Positions 26,567 through 35,854 of a stretch of 64,000 bases of DNA are shown here, in pieces. The translations under genes were made by a program, and so were the position numbers. Origin of the DNA: Pseudoalteromonas sp. P1-25 (lineage in GTDB: Bacteria; Pseudomonadota; Gammaproteobacteria; Enterobacterales; Alteromonadaceae); the NCBI RefSeq assembly GCF_001401805.1, contig NZ_LKDW01000010.1:1-64000 (forward strand), written 5' to 3'. The notes under the pieces were generated by a model. The model saw only the letters and a program-made list of their open reading frames with translations, had not been told where the DNA came from and searched no databases. Numbering within the stretch: the stretch's first letter is position 1; each line of letters starts with the position of its first letter.

Positions 26567-29353
26567 TTATAGCTTGTAGCTAAAGCCTAACAAGTAAGTA
26601 CGCCCGTAATCTTGGTAGTCACGAACTTGCAGCGCGTTATCGCCAGAAAGCGATGTAAACGGCTCTTCTGTTAAGTTTTGAACTTGGAACTGAATTGATA
26701 ACCCTTCAAGGCTTTCAACACCAGCTTCAGAGAAGTCATAACCTGCTTGCACATCCCAAATAGTCTCACCCAGAATGTCAACTTGTTGAGTGTCAAAACC
26801 TAACCCGTATACATCACCTTTAAAGGCACTACGTTTACGCATGCTGGTACGCAGTTGAATACCGTTCATTTCATAGTAAACCGTCAAGCTTTGAATTTTG
26901 TCAGACAGACCAGGCAGTTCGTACTCATTACCGTTTTGATCTTCAATATCAGACTCAATACCGGTATGGCTTGCAATTAAACCAAAACCTTCAAGTGACG
27001 GGTGGAATATTTTAAATGGAAGCGCGAGAGATAGCTCGTAACCGTATAAATCACCCCCACCGCCATTGACTTTACCGCTACCTGTGCCCTCAGATGTTGC
27101 AGGAATTTCGCCTGTTGATGGGTCAGCAACGCCAGACATATCAATTTCGTAAGTGCCGTCAAAAATCCACTGCGTTAAGTCTTTATAGAAAAATGCAGCA
27201 GAGAAGTAACCTTCATCACTAAAGTAGTTTTCGTACGTTAAATCGTAACCAGTTGCCTCTTTAGGCTCTAAGTTAGGATTACCACCGGATACTGACCAAA
27301 AGTTACCGTTTTCATCAGGTGTTGTATTGTATGATGCGTCGATAGAGGCATTCATTTCATCCAAACGGGCACGAGAAATTGTTTTAGCGGCACCAAAACG
27401 TACTGTTTGCTGCTCATCAATTGCAAGTGATAAGTTCAAACTCGGTAATACGTGAGAGTAATCGTGGCTAATATTGGTAGGTGATGCCACAACAATACCA
27501 TCTACAGTGCTAAATGCATTACCTTGCGATGATTGGTCGGTATGAACGTAACGTACACCTATGTTACCCGTTAACGCTAAGCCGTTTACTTCGGCATTAA
27601 TATTAGCTTGTGCAAATGCAGAGGTGATTTCTTCTTTAACTGTCCACGATTTAGTTAAATGACTAGTATTCGTTAAGCTTTCATCCAGTAAGTCGTAGTA
27701 GCCGTCATTAACAAGACCATTTACATCGTAGGCAATCATATCGCCCATGCCAATAAAGCCTAAGTCAACACTCCCCATACGATATTGCTCTGGCACAGTT
27801 AGCATGCCAGGATTATCAAGCGAAAAGTCAGATAACGTCATAAAGAAACCTTGCGAATCTTTTGTTTTTTCGCGTTCTTTATAAGACATACCAAACTCAA
27901 TAGAGCTGAAGTATTCGTTTTCTAATACTTTTGATGCCGCTAGCTTTAACGTAGATAGTTCATCTTCAATCGTTGGTGCATTAATGAAACCGTCTTGCGC
28001 TTGGTTTTCATACTCAGTGCCCGTTAAACCATATTTATCGTTTAAGGCAGAGCTTGCCCCCCATGATAAAGGGCCACCTAATTGTATTAGGCTGTAATCA
28101 CTGTAATCTAAGTCATGAGTAAACGTAGCGCCAGTATTCCCACCATTAAAGGTGTAACCTAAGTTATCTGCAACACCACGAGAATCGCCGCGTCCTGTAC
28201 CTGAGTAACTTTCAAGGCTCCATATTTTGCGATCAACTTGCGAATAACTGGCATCAAATTCTACTGACCATGAATCGTCAATATCGTATTTAGTATTAAA
28301 ACCAAACGCGGTTAGCTCTGCTTCACGCTCTTCGTAGTCGTTGCGAACAACCACGCGCTGTCCATTAGTTACCGCACTGGTAATAAAGCCGCTTTCTGCA
28401 TCTACAGATACACTTGCAGGGTCAATCGAACCTTGGCCCCATGCAAATGGAATTTCGATACCACGTAAGATTTTTTCATCAGTAAAATCAACATACAATG
28501 CATCAAACGTCATGTTTAGTTTGTCTGTTGGAGCCGCTTCTAATACAAGCATGGCTGAATCACGCTCAAGTGTTGATGAACGCACAAATGGTTTTGCGCC
28601 ACCTAAAATTGAGTACGTATTACCATCATCAGCAGTAAACTCTGGGTAACCCCACGAGTTCCAACGTTTTTCTTGGTTTGGTGAGCTCATGGTGTTTAGT
28701 GCAAATGCAACACCTATAGTGTCATCAGCAAACTGATCAATGTATGAAATAGTACCGCGGTAACCATCGTCGTTACCGTCTGGGTTTAGTTTATCAAAGC
28801 TGGTTTGCTCGTATTGGCCATTAACTTGGAATACACGCTCGCCTTTACTTAAAGGACGCACGGTTTGCATGTTAATAACACCGGCAATACCTTCGGCTTC
28901 GATACTTGCGTTAGGTGTTTTATATACAGTAACGCCGCTCATGATTTCTGAAGGGTAAAGGTCAAACTCTACGCCGCGGTTATCGCCAATAGATACTTGC
29001 TCGCGGCCGTTAAACGTAGTACCACTTTCGTTTTCACCAAAACCACGAATTGATACTCTACTTGCACGACCATCTAGGCGCTGCGCCGTTAAACCAGGTA
29101 AGCGTGCAATAGACTCAGCAATTGAAGAGTCAGGTAGTTTACCTATATCTTCTGCAGAAATAGATTCTACAACCTGTGTAGAAAAGCGTTTGGTGTTGAT
29201 AGATTCAACAACACTGCCACGGAATCCTTTTACTTCGATAACCTCAACGTCATCATTTTTAACTGTATCTTCTTGCGCTGCTACAGAGACAAAGCTTGCT
29301 AATCCGGCAGTTGCCATTGCCAACGTTAATATACTTGGTTTGAACATAGACAT
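26567..29353 (-). CDS. TonB-dependent outer-membrane receptor for maltodextrins
   Basis: The product, about 928 residues, has a signal peptide (MSMFKPSILTLAMATAGLASFVSVAAQ), a TonB-box-like stretch (VEVIEVKGF), a plug domain (SIAESIARLPGLTAQRLDGRASRVSIRGFGENESGTTFNGR, then GVINMQTVRPLSKG) and a beta-barrel ending YGRTYLLGFSYKL. It resembles Caulobacter MalA-type receptors that import maltodextrins using TonB energy. I prefer the Met at 29353; the ATG at 29374 adds seven residues before the signal. It is the first gene of receptor-halogenase-GH13, with an operator-like site 124 bases upstream. Confidence 0.92.
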   Translation of the reverse strand: MSMFKPSILTLAMATAGLASFVSVAAQEDTVKNDDVEVIEVKGFRGSVVESINTKRFSTQVVESISAEDIGKLPDSSIAESIARLPGLTAQRLDGRASRVSIRGFGENESGTTFNGREQVSIGDNRGVEFDLYPSEIMSGVTVYKTPNASIEAEGIAGVINMQTVRPLSKGERVFQVNGQYEQTSFDKLNPDGNDDGYRGTISYIDQFADDTIGVAFALNTMSSPNQEKRWNSWGYPEFTADDGNTYSILGGAKPFVRSSTLERDSAMLVLEAAPTDKLNMTFDALYVDFTDEKILRGIEIPFAWGQGSIDPASVSVDAESGFITSAVTNGQRVVVRNDYEEREAELTAFGFNTKYDIDDSWSVEFDASYSQVDRKIWSLESYSGTGRGDSRGVADNLGYTFNGGNTGATFTHDLDYSDYSLIQLGGPLSWGASSALNDKYGLTGTEYENQAQDGFINAPTIEDELSTLKLAASKVLENEYFSSIEFGMSYKEREKTKDSQGFFMTLSDFSLDNPGMLTVPEQYRMGSVDLGFIGMGDMIAYDVNGLVNDGYYDLLDESLTNTSHLTKSWTVKEEITSAFAQANINAEVNGLALTGNIGVRYVHTDQSSQGNAFSTVDGIVVASPTNISHDYSHVLPSLNLSLAIDEQQTVRFGAAKTISRARLDEMNASIDASYNTTPDENGNFWSVSGGNPNLEPKEATGYDLTYENYFSDEGYFSAAFFYKDLTQWIFDGTYEIDMSGVADPSTGEIPATSEGTGSGKVNGGGGDLYGYELSLALPFKIFHPSLEGFGLIASHTGIESDIEDQNGNEYELPGLSDKIQSLTVYYEMNGIQLRTSMRKRSAFKGDVYGLGFDTQQVDILGETIWDVQAGYDFSEAGVESLEGLSIQFQVQNLTEEPFTSLSGDNALQVRDYQDYGRTYLLGFSYKL

Positions 29354-29476
29354 GATGTTTTTCCCGTTACCCATATTGTGATACCCGCTTCTTTATTTGA
29401 GTGATAGTCAAACAGGCGAGCTAATTTTGTTGTCAGCATCAATATTAACGCTCGAATTATTTTATTAACAACTTTA

Positions 29477-29490
29477 TGCATACGTATTCA
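29477..29490. promoter_or_regulatory. MalR-like operator before the TonB receptor gene
   Basis: TGCATACGTATTCA is identical over 14 bases to the site at 23077-23090. Confidence 0.78.
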
Positions 29491-29885
29491 AAACTATGCA
29501 ACGCGTTAAAAATTAACACTTAATTCACAATAAAACCTCTAACCCACTGATTTTAATATTATTATTTTTGTGCAATATGATTGTTAATGAATTTTATAAA
29601 AATACATTTGTTCGCACTATAAATTACTCACAATACAGGGTGTAAATAGCGTTAAATAAAGCATTTTTTAATATTTAAATAAGTTATTTTCATAATTTCC
29701 GTTTTGTGAAATTGGTAAGACCATTCACCTCTTTCACCAATACCGTGCAAGCCTTTTAAAATAAGCACCAAAATAGACCCGCACTGTTTTATTTATAAGT
29801 AAAAAGAATGATTGGTAAAGTTAGTAATAAAAACACAGCACCTTTAATACACCTTCTTAAAAGTACTTTTAACTAAGTAAATTAA

Positions 29886-29901
29886 CTGCATACGTATGCA
29901 G
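29886..29901. promoter_or_regulatory. MalR-like operator before the alpha-glucosidase gene
   Basis: CTGCATACGTATGCAG is a perfect 16-bp palindrome with a central CG. It lies about 107 bases upstream of the start and is the best copy of the motif in the window. Confidence 0.82.
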
Positions 29902-30007
29902 GCTTTTTACAGTGTAGCCCCCTTCACGTATGCTTTTTGAAAGTTTAGCGATTGTTTCAATCGAACTAATAACAATATAAATACTGTGTGGAACGACGGA
30001 GAAAAGC

Positions 30008-31633
30008 ATGGCCCAACAGCAGTGGTATAAAGGTGCGGTTATTTATCAGGTTTACCCGCGAAGCTTTCAAGACAGCAATAACGATGGTATTGGTGATCTT
30101 AAAGGGATAATTAATCGCATTGATTACATTAAAAGCTTAGGCGTTGACGCTATTTGGATTTCTCCTTTTTTTAAATCCCCAATGAAAGATTTTGGCTATG
30201 ATATTAGCGATTATCGCGACATAGACCCGATTTTTGGTGACTTAAACGACTTTGACGAATTAATAGATCAAGCACACAAACGCGACATCAAAATTATTAT
30301 TGACCAAGTGTTAAGCCATACTTCAGACCAACATCAGTGGTTTTTAGACAGCCGCGAAAACCAAAACAATGATAAAGCAGACTGGTATGTATGGGCGGAT
30401 GCTAAAGACGATGGTACAGCACCTAATAACTGGCTTTCTATTTTTGGTGGCGGTGCGTGGCAATGGGAGCCTCGTCGTGGTCAATACTATTTACATAACT
30501 TTTTAACCGAACAGCCAGATTTAAACTTTCACAACCCTAATGTAAGAAAAGCTGTGTTAGAAAACGTAGAGTTTTGGCTTAAAAAAGGTGTGGACGGTTT
30601 TAGGTTAGACGCTATTAACTTTTGCTACCACGATGCACAATTACGTGACAATCCAGCAAAGCCTAAAGATAAACGCCAAGGCCGTGGCTTTAGTGAAGAT
30701 AACCCGTATGCGTTTCAGTACCACTATTATAATAACACCCAGCCTGAAAACATTGAGTTTATGCAAGACATACGTGCATTACTTAATAAGTACCCAGGCA
30801 CTGTGTCACTGGGTGAAATCTCATCAGAAGATTCATTAGCAACAATGGCAGAGTATACTCAAGGCGGTGATAAGCTGCACATGGGCTACAGTTTTGAGCT
30901 ATTAACTGATGACTACTCAAGCGAATACATTAGAGAAACCGTACAAACACTTGAGCAACGTATGCTTGAGGGTTGGCCGTGTTGGGCGTTTAGCAATCAC
31001 GATGTAGAGCGCGTAGCGAGCCGCTGGAGCCAAAATGGTGAAATTAACCCAGCACAATGCAAAATGTTGACTGCTTTATTAGCGTCGTTGCGTGGTAGCG
31101 TATGCATGTACCAAGGTGAAGAGCTTGGCTTAGGTGAAGCTTCTGTTGCATTTGAAGACCTACAAGACCCTTACGGCATTACGTTTTGGCCAAACTTTAA
31201 AGGCCGTGATGGCTGCAGAACACCCATGCCGTGGGATGACAATGACTCAGAACATGCAGGTTTTAGTAATACCAAACCTTGGTTACCGGTAGATAACGCG
31301 CACACTCAACGTGCTGTATCTGTTCAAGATAAAGATTCAGACTCTATACTTAATGCCTACCGTGAGTTTATGGCATGGCGTAAACAGCATGCTGTGTTAT
31401 TAGAGGGCGACATTGAGTTTATTGATACTGCTGAGCCTGTACTCGCTTTTTACAGAACATTAAATGAGCAAACTATGCTGTGTGTGTTTAATTTAGCACA
31501 AACCAATCAAACATTTGAGCTGACTAAAACAGTGACTGAAGCGCATGACTCATTATCTCATTGTAATGCCACACTAGATGGTAATACGTTAAACATGAGC
31601 GGCTTTGCGTGCTATTTCGCTTTTGTAAATTAA
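30008..31633 (+). CDS. cytoplasmic GH13 alpha-glucosidase
   Basis: The 541-residue enzyme lacks a signal peptide. It starts QQWYKGAVIYQVYPRSFQDSNNDGIGDLKGI, typical of alpha-glucosidase/oligo-1,6-glucosidase members of GH13. Active-site regions are IIIDQVLSHTSDQH, GFRLDAINF (nucleophile), SLGEISSE (acid) and FSNHDVERV. It should hydrolyse imported maltose and maltodextrins to glucose for Glk. GGAGAAAAGC precedes the start; an operator-like palindrome and a terminator flank it as a single-gene unit. Confidence 0.93.
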   Translation: MAQQQWYKGAVIYQVYPRSFQDSNNDGIGDLKGIINRIDYIKSLGVDAIWISPFFKSPMKDFGYDISDYRDIDPIFGDLNDFDELIDQAHKRDIKIIIDQVLSHTSDQHQWFLDSRENQNNDKADWYVWADAKDDGTAPNNWLSIFGGGAWQWEPRRGQYYLHNFLTEQPDLNFHNPNVRKAVLENVEFWLKKGVDGFRLDAINFCYHDAQLRDNPAKPKDKRQGRGFSEDNPYAFQYHYYNNTQPENIEFMQDIRALLNKYPGTVSLGEISSEDSLATMAEYTQGGDKLHMGYSFELLTDDYSSEYIRETVQTLEQRMLEGWPCWAFSNHDVERVASRWSQNGEINPAQCKMLTALLASLRGSVCMYQGEELGLGEASVAFEDLQDPYGITFWPNFKGRDGCRTPMPWDDNDSEHAGFSNTKPWLPVDNAHTQRAVSVQDKDSDSILNAYREFMAWRKQHAVLLEGDIEFIDTAEPVLAFYRTLNEQTMLCVFNLAQTNQTFELTKTVTEAHDSLSHCNATLDGNTLNMSGFACYFAFVN

Positions 31634-31655
31634 TAAAGCTCTAACAGATAGTTGA

Positions 31656-31680
31656 AAGCCCGATTTATCGGGCTTTTTTG
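31656..31680 (+). terminator. intrinsic terminator after the alpha-glucosidase gene
   Basis: The stem AAGCCCGAT/ATCGGGCTT (31656-31675) is followed by a T run. Confidence 0.88.
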
Positions 31681-31754
31681 TGCGCCTAACACTTGTGGAC
31701 GCTTTAGTAGGTATGAAACTAAATAGCTGCTAGCGCATTATTAAACTAACTTTT

Positions 31755-32306
31755 TTAATGTGATTGTGTTTTGCTATTTAAATAATCAGTGAGTGCAAAT
31801 AATACACCAGAGCTCACAAAGGTAACATGGATAATCACCTTCCAAAATAACTCATCACTTGAGTGAATATTTGAATTAATAAATACCTTTAAAAGCTCAA
31901 CCGCAGATATGGCAACAATTGCACTAATTAACTTCATTTTTAAGCCAGAAAAACCAACTTTCCCCATCCACGATGGCCTATCTTCATGGTCATCAATATT
32001 AAGCTTTGAAACAAAGTTCTCATAACCACTAAAAATTATAATAAGTAATAAACCAGCCAGTAAAGCGGTATCAACGAGGGTAAGTATACCCACTAATAAC
32101 TCTTGGTTTGTTGCACTAAAAGTGGCAATACCCATTAAATAAAGTTGCTTAAAAAACTTTATTAATAGCAATATAACAGCAAATAGTAAGCCTACAAAAA
32201 ACGGTGCTAATAACCAGCGACCTTTAAATATAAGCGACTCTAAGCCCTGCTCTACTTTGTGTATTTTGCGAGGCGTATTAGTTGTTTTTACTTGATGTTC
32301 TGACAT
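31755..32306 (-). CDS. UPF0114 (YqhA) family membrane protein
   Basis: The 183-residue protein has about four membrane segments and the UPF0114 pattern: RWLLAPFFVGLLFAVILLLIKFFKQL, LTLVDTALLAGLLLIIIFSGYENFVSK, WMGKVGFSGLKMKLISAIVAISAVELLKVF, and a final segment near HVTFVSSGVLFALTDYL. The family is widespread and its function is unknown. It stands alone, convergent with the alpha-glucosidase gene. Confidence 0.88.
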   Translation of the reverse strand: MSEHQVKTTNTPRKIHKVEQGLESLIFKGRWLLAPFFVGLLFAVILLLIKFFKQLYLMGIATFSATNQELLVGILTLVDTALLAGLLLIIIFSGYENFVSKLNIDDHEDRPSWMGKVGFSGLKMKLISAIVAISAVELLKVFINSNIHSSDELFWKVIIHVTFVSSGVLFALTDYLNSKTQSH

Positions 32307-32541
32307 TAACGTATCTTTTTATAAAAAAGCGACCTTAGCTTATAATTTATTTAAGCACAATTACTTATACAATTATTTAAGCGTAATCTACTCATCTTGA
32401 CGATAAAAATTTTTCGTTATCTTTTATTTTAATTTCGTTTAAAAATCACTATACCAACAGAATTGTTCTGCATTGGGCACTGTTTAAATACCACTTTAAA
32501 ATGTATTTAAATCGTCAAACTATTTATTTAGGAATCAACAA

Positions 32542-32784
32542 ATGAATAAAGCATTGCTAGCGTTAATAGTTGCGCCACTTTTTTCTGTTTCTGCAACAGC
32601 TGCCATCGCAGACGATGCACCTGCTGCTTCTACACAAACAATTAAAGAATACACAGATATGTGTGTAAACTGGGCTAAAGATGACGATGTAGCGAATGAA
32701 GACCTTTTAGGTTACGTACTTCAATGTGTAAATGATGAACTGGAGTCTGAAGGTTATAAAAAAGTATCATCTGTAAAAATTTAA
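32542..32784 (+). CDS. small secreted acidic protein, unknown
   Basis: The 80-residue product has a clear Sec signal (MNKALLALIVAPLFSVSATAAIA, cleaved about residue 23). The mature part is acidic, with two cysteines (DMCVNWAKDDD and YVLQCVNDE) that could form one disulphide. I do not recognise a family. AGGA precedes the start by about 9 bases and a strong terminator follows, so it is a complete monocistronic gene. Confidence 0.7.
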   Translation: MNKALLALIVAPLFSVSATAAIADDAPAASTQTIKEYTDMCVNWAKDDDVANEDLLGYVLQCVNDELESEGYKKVSSVKI

Positions 32785-32841
32785 ATTATGCGCATATATG
32801 TGGCTAACAAAGCCATTGCGAAGCATATGAACTTATAAAAA

Positions 32842-32873
32842 AACCGGAACGACACAGGCTGTGCGTTCCGGTT
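32842..32873. terminator. bidirectional terminator
   Basis: The 10-bp stem AACCGGAACG/CGTTCCGGTT has an inner CACAG/CTGTG pair, with A and T runs on both sides. It serves the small secreted protein gene and topA. Confidence 0.9.
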
Positions 32874-32905
32874 TTTTACTGGCTAAAAAACAAGTAACGG
32901 GTTAG

Positions 32906-35605
32906 TTACTCTTCTTCTTTTTTAGCTTTTGTCTTTTTTGCAGGCGCTTTTTTAGTAGCAGCCTTCTTTTTAGGTGCTGCTTTTTTCTTCGCTTCTTCTA
33001 CCCATTTACCCGCTTCGTAGTGTGCGGTCCAGCCTGTGGCTTTTCCGTCGACTTCAGTCATCACGTATTGCGCTTTATTTTTACGGCTATAACGTACTAC
33101 CGCTAAATTACCATCAGGATCTTTTTCTGGTGCATCAGCTAAATAATAAAACTTAGGTGAAATACGGTCTCTAAAACGCTTTAGCTCGGCCACTTTAGGC
33201 GCGCGCGTCTCGCGTGATTTAGGAAAAGTATTAGCCGCTAAGAAAATACCCGCAGCCCCGTCACGTAAAACAAAATAAGCTTCAGACTTTTCACATTCAA
33301 GTTCAGGTATGTGAACAGGGTCCTCTTTTGGTGGCGCAGCTTCGCCGTTTTTAAGTAACTTACGCGTATTTTTACACTCTTCGTTGTTACAACCAAAATA
33401 CTTACCAAAACGGCCCGATTTAAGCTCCATGTCTGAGCCACATTTATCACATTCGATAATAGGCCCATCGTACCCTTTAATTTTAAAGGTACCTTGCTCA
33501 ACTATATACCCTTCACAAGCAGGGTTATTACCACAAACATGTAATTTACGAGTTTCGTCTATTAGATAAGAGTCCATAGCCGTTTCACAGATTGGGCAGC
33601 GTTTCATTTGCATTAATGTTTCTGTTTCAATGTCCTCAACATCAGCAGCAACCGCTTCATCCCCTGAAACTAAGTTCATTGTGGTTGTACAGCGCTCTTT
33701 AGGCGGTAAGTTATAACCTGTACACCCTAAAAATACACCTGTAGATGCCGTGCGAATACCCATTTTTCTAGCACATGTAGGACAATCAATGTCGGTTTCG
33801 ACCATTTGATTCAAGCGCATACCGCCCTGCTCTGGCTCATCTTTGGCTATATTTAATTGCGTAGAAAAATCAGCATAAAACTTATCAAGCACCTGGGTCC
33901 ATACACGCTCGCCTTCGGCGATGTCATCTAAACGCCCTTCCATTTTTGCAGTAAAGTCAAAGTTCATTAAATCAGTAAAGTTTTCGACTAAACGGTCGGT
34001 AACTATTTCACCCATTTTTTCGGCAAAAAAGCGACGGTTTTCTACTCTTACATAACCACGGTCTTGAATAGTCGAAATAATTGAAGCGTACGTAGATGGA
34101 CGTCCAATACCACGTTTTTCTAGCTCTTTTACTAAACTTGCTTCACTAAAGCGCGCTGGTGGTTTAGTAAAATGCTGTTTAGGATCAAGCTCAATTAAGC
34201 TCAGTACTTCGCCTTCTTTAACAGCAGGAAGAGACTGATCTTCTTCATTCTTTTTACGCACTGCTGGCTGTACTTTAGTCCAACCATCAAAGCGTAATAC
34301 TCGACCTTTTGCTTTAAGTTGGAAGTCGCTAGCGGCCACAGTAAGCGTTGTAAGGTCATATTCTGCAGGTACCATTTGGCACGCTACAAATTGACGCCAT
34401 ATTAGCTCGTAAAGCTTTTTAGCGTCGGCATCGACACCTTCAACATGGCCCGAAAGCACAGTCACACTTGAAGGACGAATCGCTTCGTGCGCTTCTTGCG
34501 CGTTACCTTTAGAGCTATAGCTGATTGGATCTTTTGGTAAATACTTGGCACCAAACTCTTGGGTTACATAATCACGACACATTTCAACCGCATCTTTAGA
34601 CAGATTAGTTGAGTCAGTACGCATATACGTGATGTAACCACCTTCGTATAAACGCTGTGCAAGCATCATGGTCTTTTTAACGCCATACCCTAAACGGGTG
34701 CTAGCAGCTTGTTGCATGGTTGAAGTGATAAAAGGTGCGCTTGGGCGGCTTTTACTTGGTTTTTCTTCAACATTTATTACTTTATATTCCGCGCTCTCAA
34801 GCGTTTTGACTGCAGCAGTAGCCTGAGCCTCATTAACTGGCTTAAATGGCTTGCCTGCTTGTTTAGTGACTTCTAAGCGTAATTGTGACTCGCTATTTTT
34901 AACATCGGCGTGTATATCCCAAAACTCTTCTGGAATAAACGCTTTAATTTCACGTTCGCGCTCTACTAATAAACGAACCGCAACCGACTGTACACGCCCT
35001 GCTGAAAGACCACGTGCTACTTTTGCCCATAATAACGGCGATACCATAAAGCCCACTACACGGTCTAAAAAACGACGTGTTTGTTGGGCATATACCATAT
35101 CGGTATTTAGCTCACCAGGAGTTTCAAACGCTTGCTGAATCGCATTTTTTGTAATTTCGTTAAATACAACACGTTTGTATTTTTCAGGCTCACCACCAAT
35201 AATTTCTTGAAGGTGCCAAGCAATTGCTTCCCCTTCTCTATCCAAATCCGTTGCGAGATAGACTTGGTCTGCATTTTCGGCCAGCTTTTTTAACTCTTGA
35301 ACTACTTTTTCTTTACCTGGCAAAATTTCGTAATGTGGCTCCCATCCTTTTTCAGGATCAATCCCCATACGTGCAACTAAGTTTCTGTAATCTCGTTGCT
35401 GTTTATACGCTGCTTTTTCTTCAGGCTCCATTTTACGAACTTCAGCTGGCGTTTTAGTCGCCGGTACTTTAGCTTTACTCGAACCTGATGTAGGTAAATC
35501 ACGCACATGTCCAATACTGGACTTTACGATGAAGTCTTTACCTAAGTATTTATTAATTGTTTTAGCCTTAGCAGGTGACTCTACAATTACTAGCGATTTG
35601 CCCAT
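32906..35605 (-). CDS. topA: DNA topoisomerase I
   Basis: TopA relaxes negative supercoils by cutting one strand. The 899-residue product begins with the Toprim domain ([20 protein letters not shown], then [17 protein letters not shown]), followed by the type IA core with the active tyrosine in [15 protein letters not shown], and zinc-ribbon modules in the C-terminal third ([39 protein letters not shown]). It ends in a Lys/Ala-rich histone-H1-like tail (from about 875) that probably binds DNA non-specifically. Single gene with its own terminator. Confidence 0.97.
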   Translation of the reverse strand: MGKSLVIVESPAKAKTINKYLGKDFIVKSSIGHVRDLPTSGSSKAKVPATKTPAEVRKMEPEEKAAYKQQRDYRNLVARMGIDPEKGWEPHYEILPGKEKVVQELKKLAENADQVYLATDLDREGEAIAWHLQEIIGGEPEKYKRVVFNEITKNAIQQAFETPGELNTDMVYAQQTRRFLDRVVGFMVSPLLWAKVARGLSAGRVQSVAVRLLVEREREIKAFIPEEFWDIHADVKNSESQLRLEVTKQAGKPFKPVNEAQATAAVKTLESAEYKVINVEEKPSKSRPSAPFITSTMQQAASTRLGYGVKKTMMLAQRLYEGGYITYMRTDSTNLSKDAVEMCRDYVTQEFGAKYLPKDPISYSSKGNAQEAHEAIRPSSVTVLSGHVEGVDADAKKLYELIWRQFVACQMVPAEYDLTTLTVAASDFQLKAKGRVLRFDGWTKVQPAVRKKNEEDQSLPAVKEGEVLSLIELDPKQHFTKPPARFSEASLVKELEKRGIGRPSTYASIISTIQDRGYVRVENRRFFAEKMGEIVTDRLVENFTDLMNFDFTAKMEGRLDDIAEGERVWTQVLDKFYADFSTQLNIAKDEPEQGGMRLNQMVETDIDCPTCARKMGIRTASTGVFLGCTGYNLPPKERCTTTMNLVSGDEAVAADVEDIETETLMQMKRCPICETAMDSYLIDETRKLHVCGNNPACEGYIVEQGTFKIKGYDGPIIECDKCGSDMELKSGRFGKYFGCNNEECKNTRKLLKNGEAAPPKEDPVHIPELECEKSEAYFVLRDGAAGIFLAANTFPKSRETRAPKVAELKRFRDRISPKFYYLADAPEKDPDGNLAVVRYSRKNKAQYVMTEVDGKATGWTAHYEAGKWVEEAKKKAAPKKKAATKKAPAKKTKAKKEEE

Positions 35606-35810
35606 AGTTGCCTATTTCTAACCAAATATTTAAATGTGTTTTGCCGACATAAACGGCGCGAATATTTATAGGTATATCTACAAACACCTATTGTTACAAG
35701 CTTTTAATACAAACTTTTCAGTATTTACTGAATAAACAAACAATTTTTGTAGTTAAATTATACAAACCAGTGTTTTTCAAATAATTGCTGTGGAATATAT
35801 AGAACACAAA

Positions 35811-35835
35811 TAAAAAAGCCAACCTTAAGGTTGGC
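35811..35835 (-). terminator. terminator of the Ig-like lipoprotein gene
   Basis: The stem GCCAACC/GGTTGGC (35818-35835) is followed on the minus strand by six T. Confidence 0.88.
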
Positions 35836-35854
35836 ATTTTTTACATTACCGCGT

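Larger units (their letters stand above)
29354..30007. other. divergent control region of the starch genes
   Basis: This 654-bp AT-rich gap separates the TonB receptor gene from the divergent alpha-glucosidase gene. It holds two operator-like palindromes (29477-29490 and 29886-29901), one near each gene. I see no convincing ORF or RNA gene in the rest. Confidence 0.6.
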
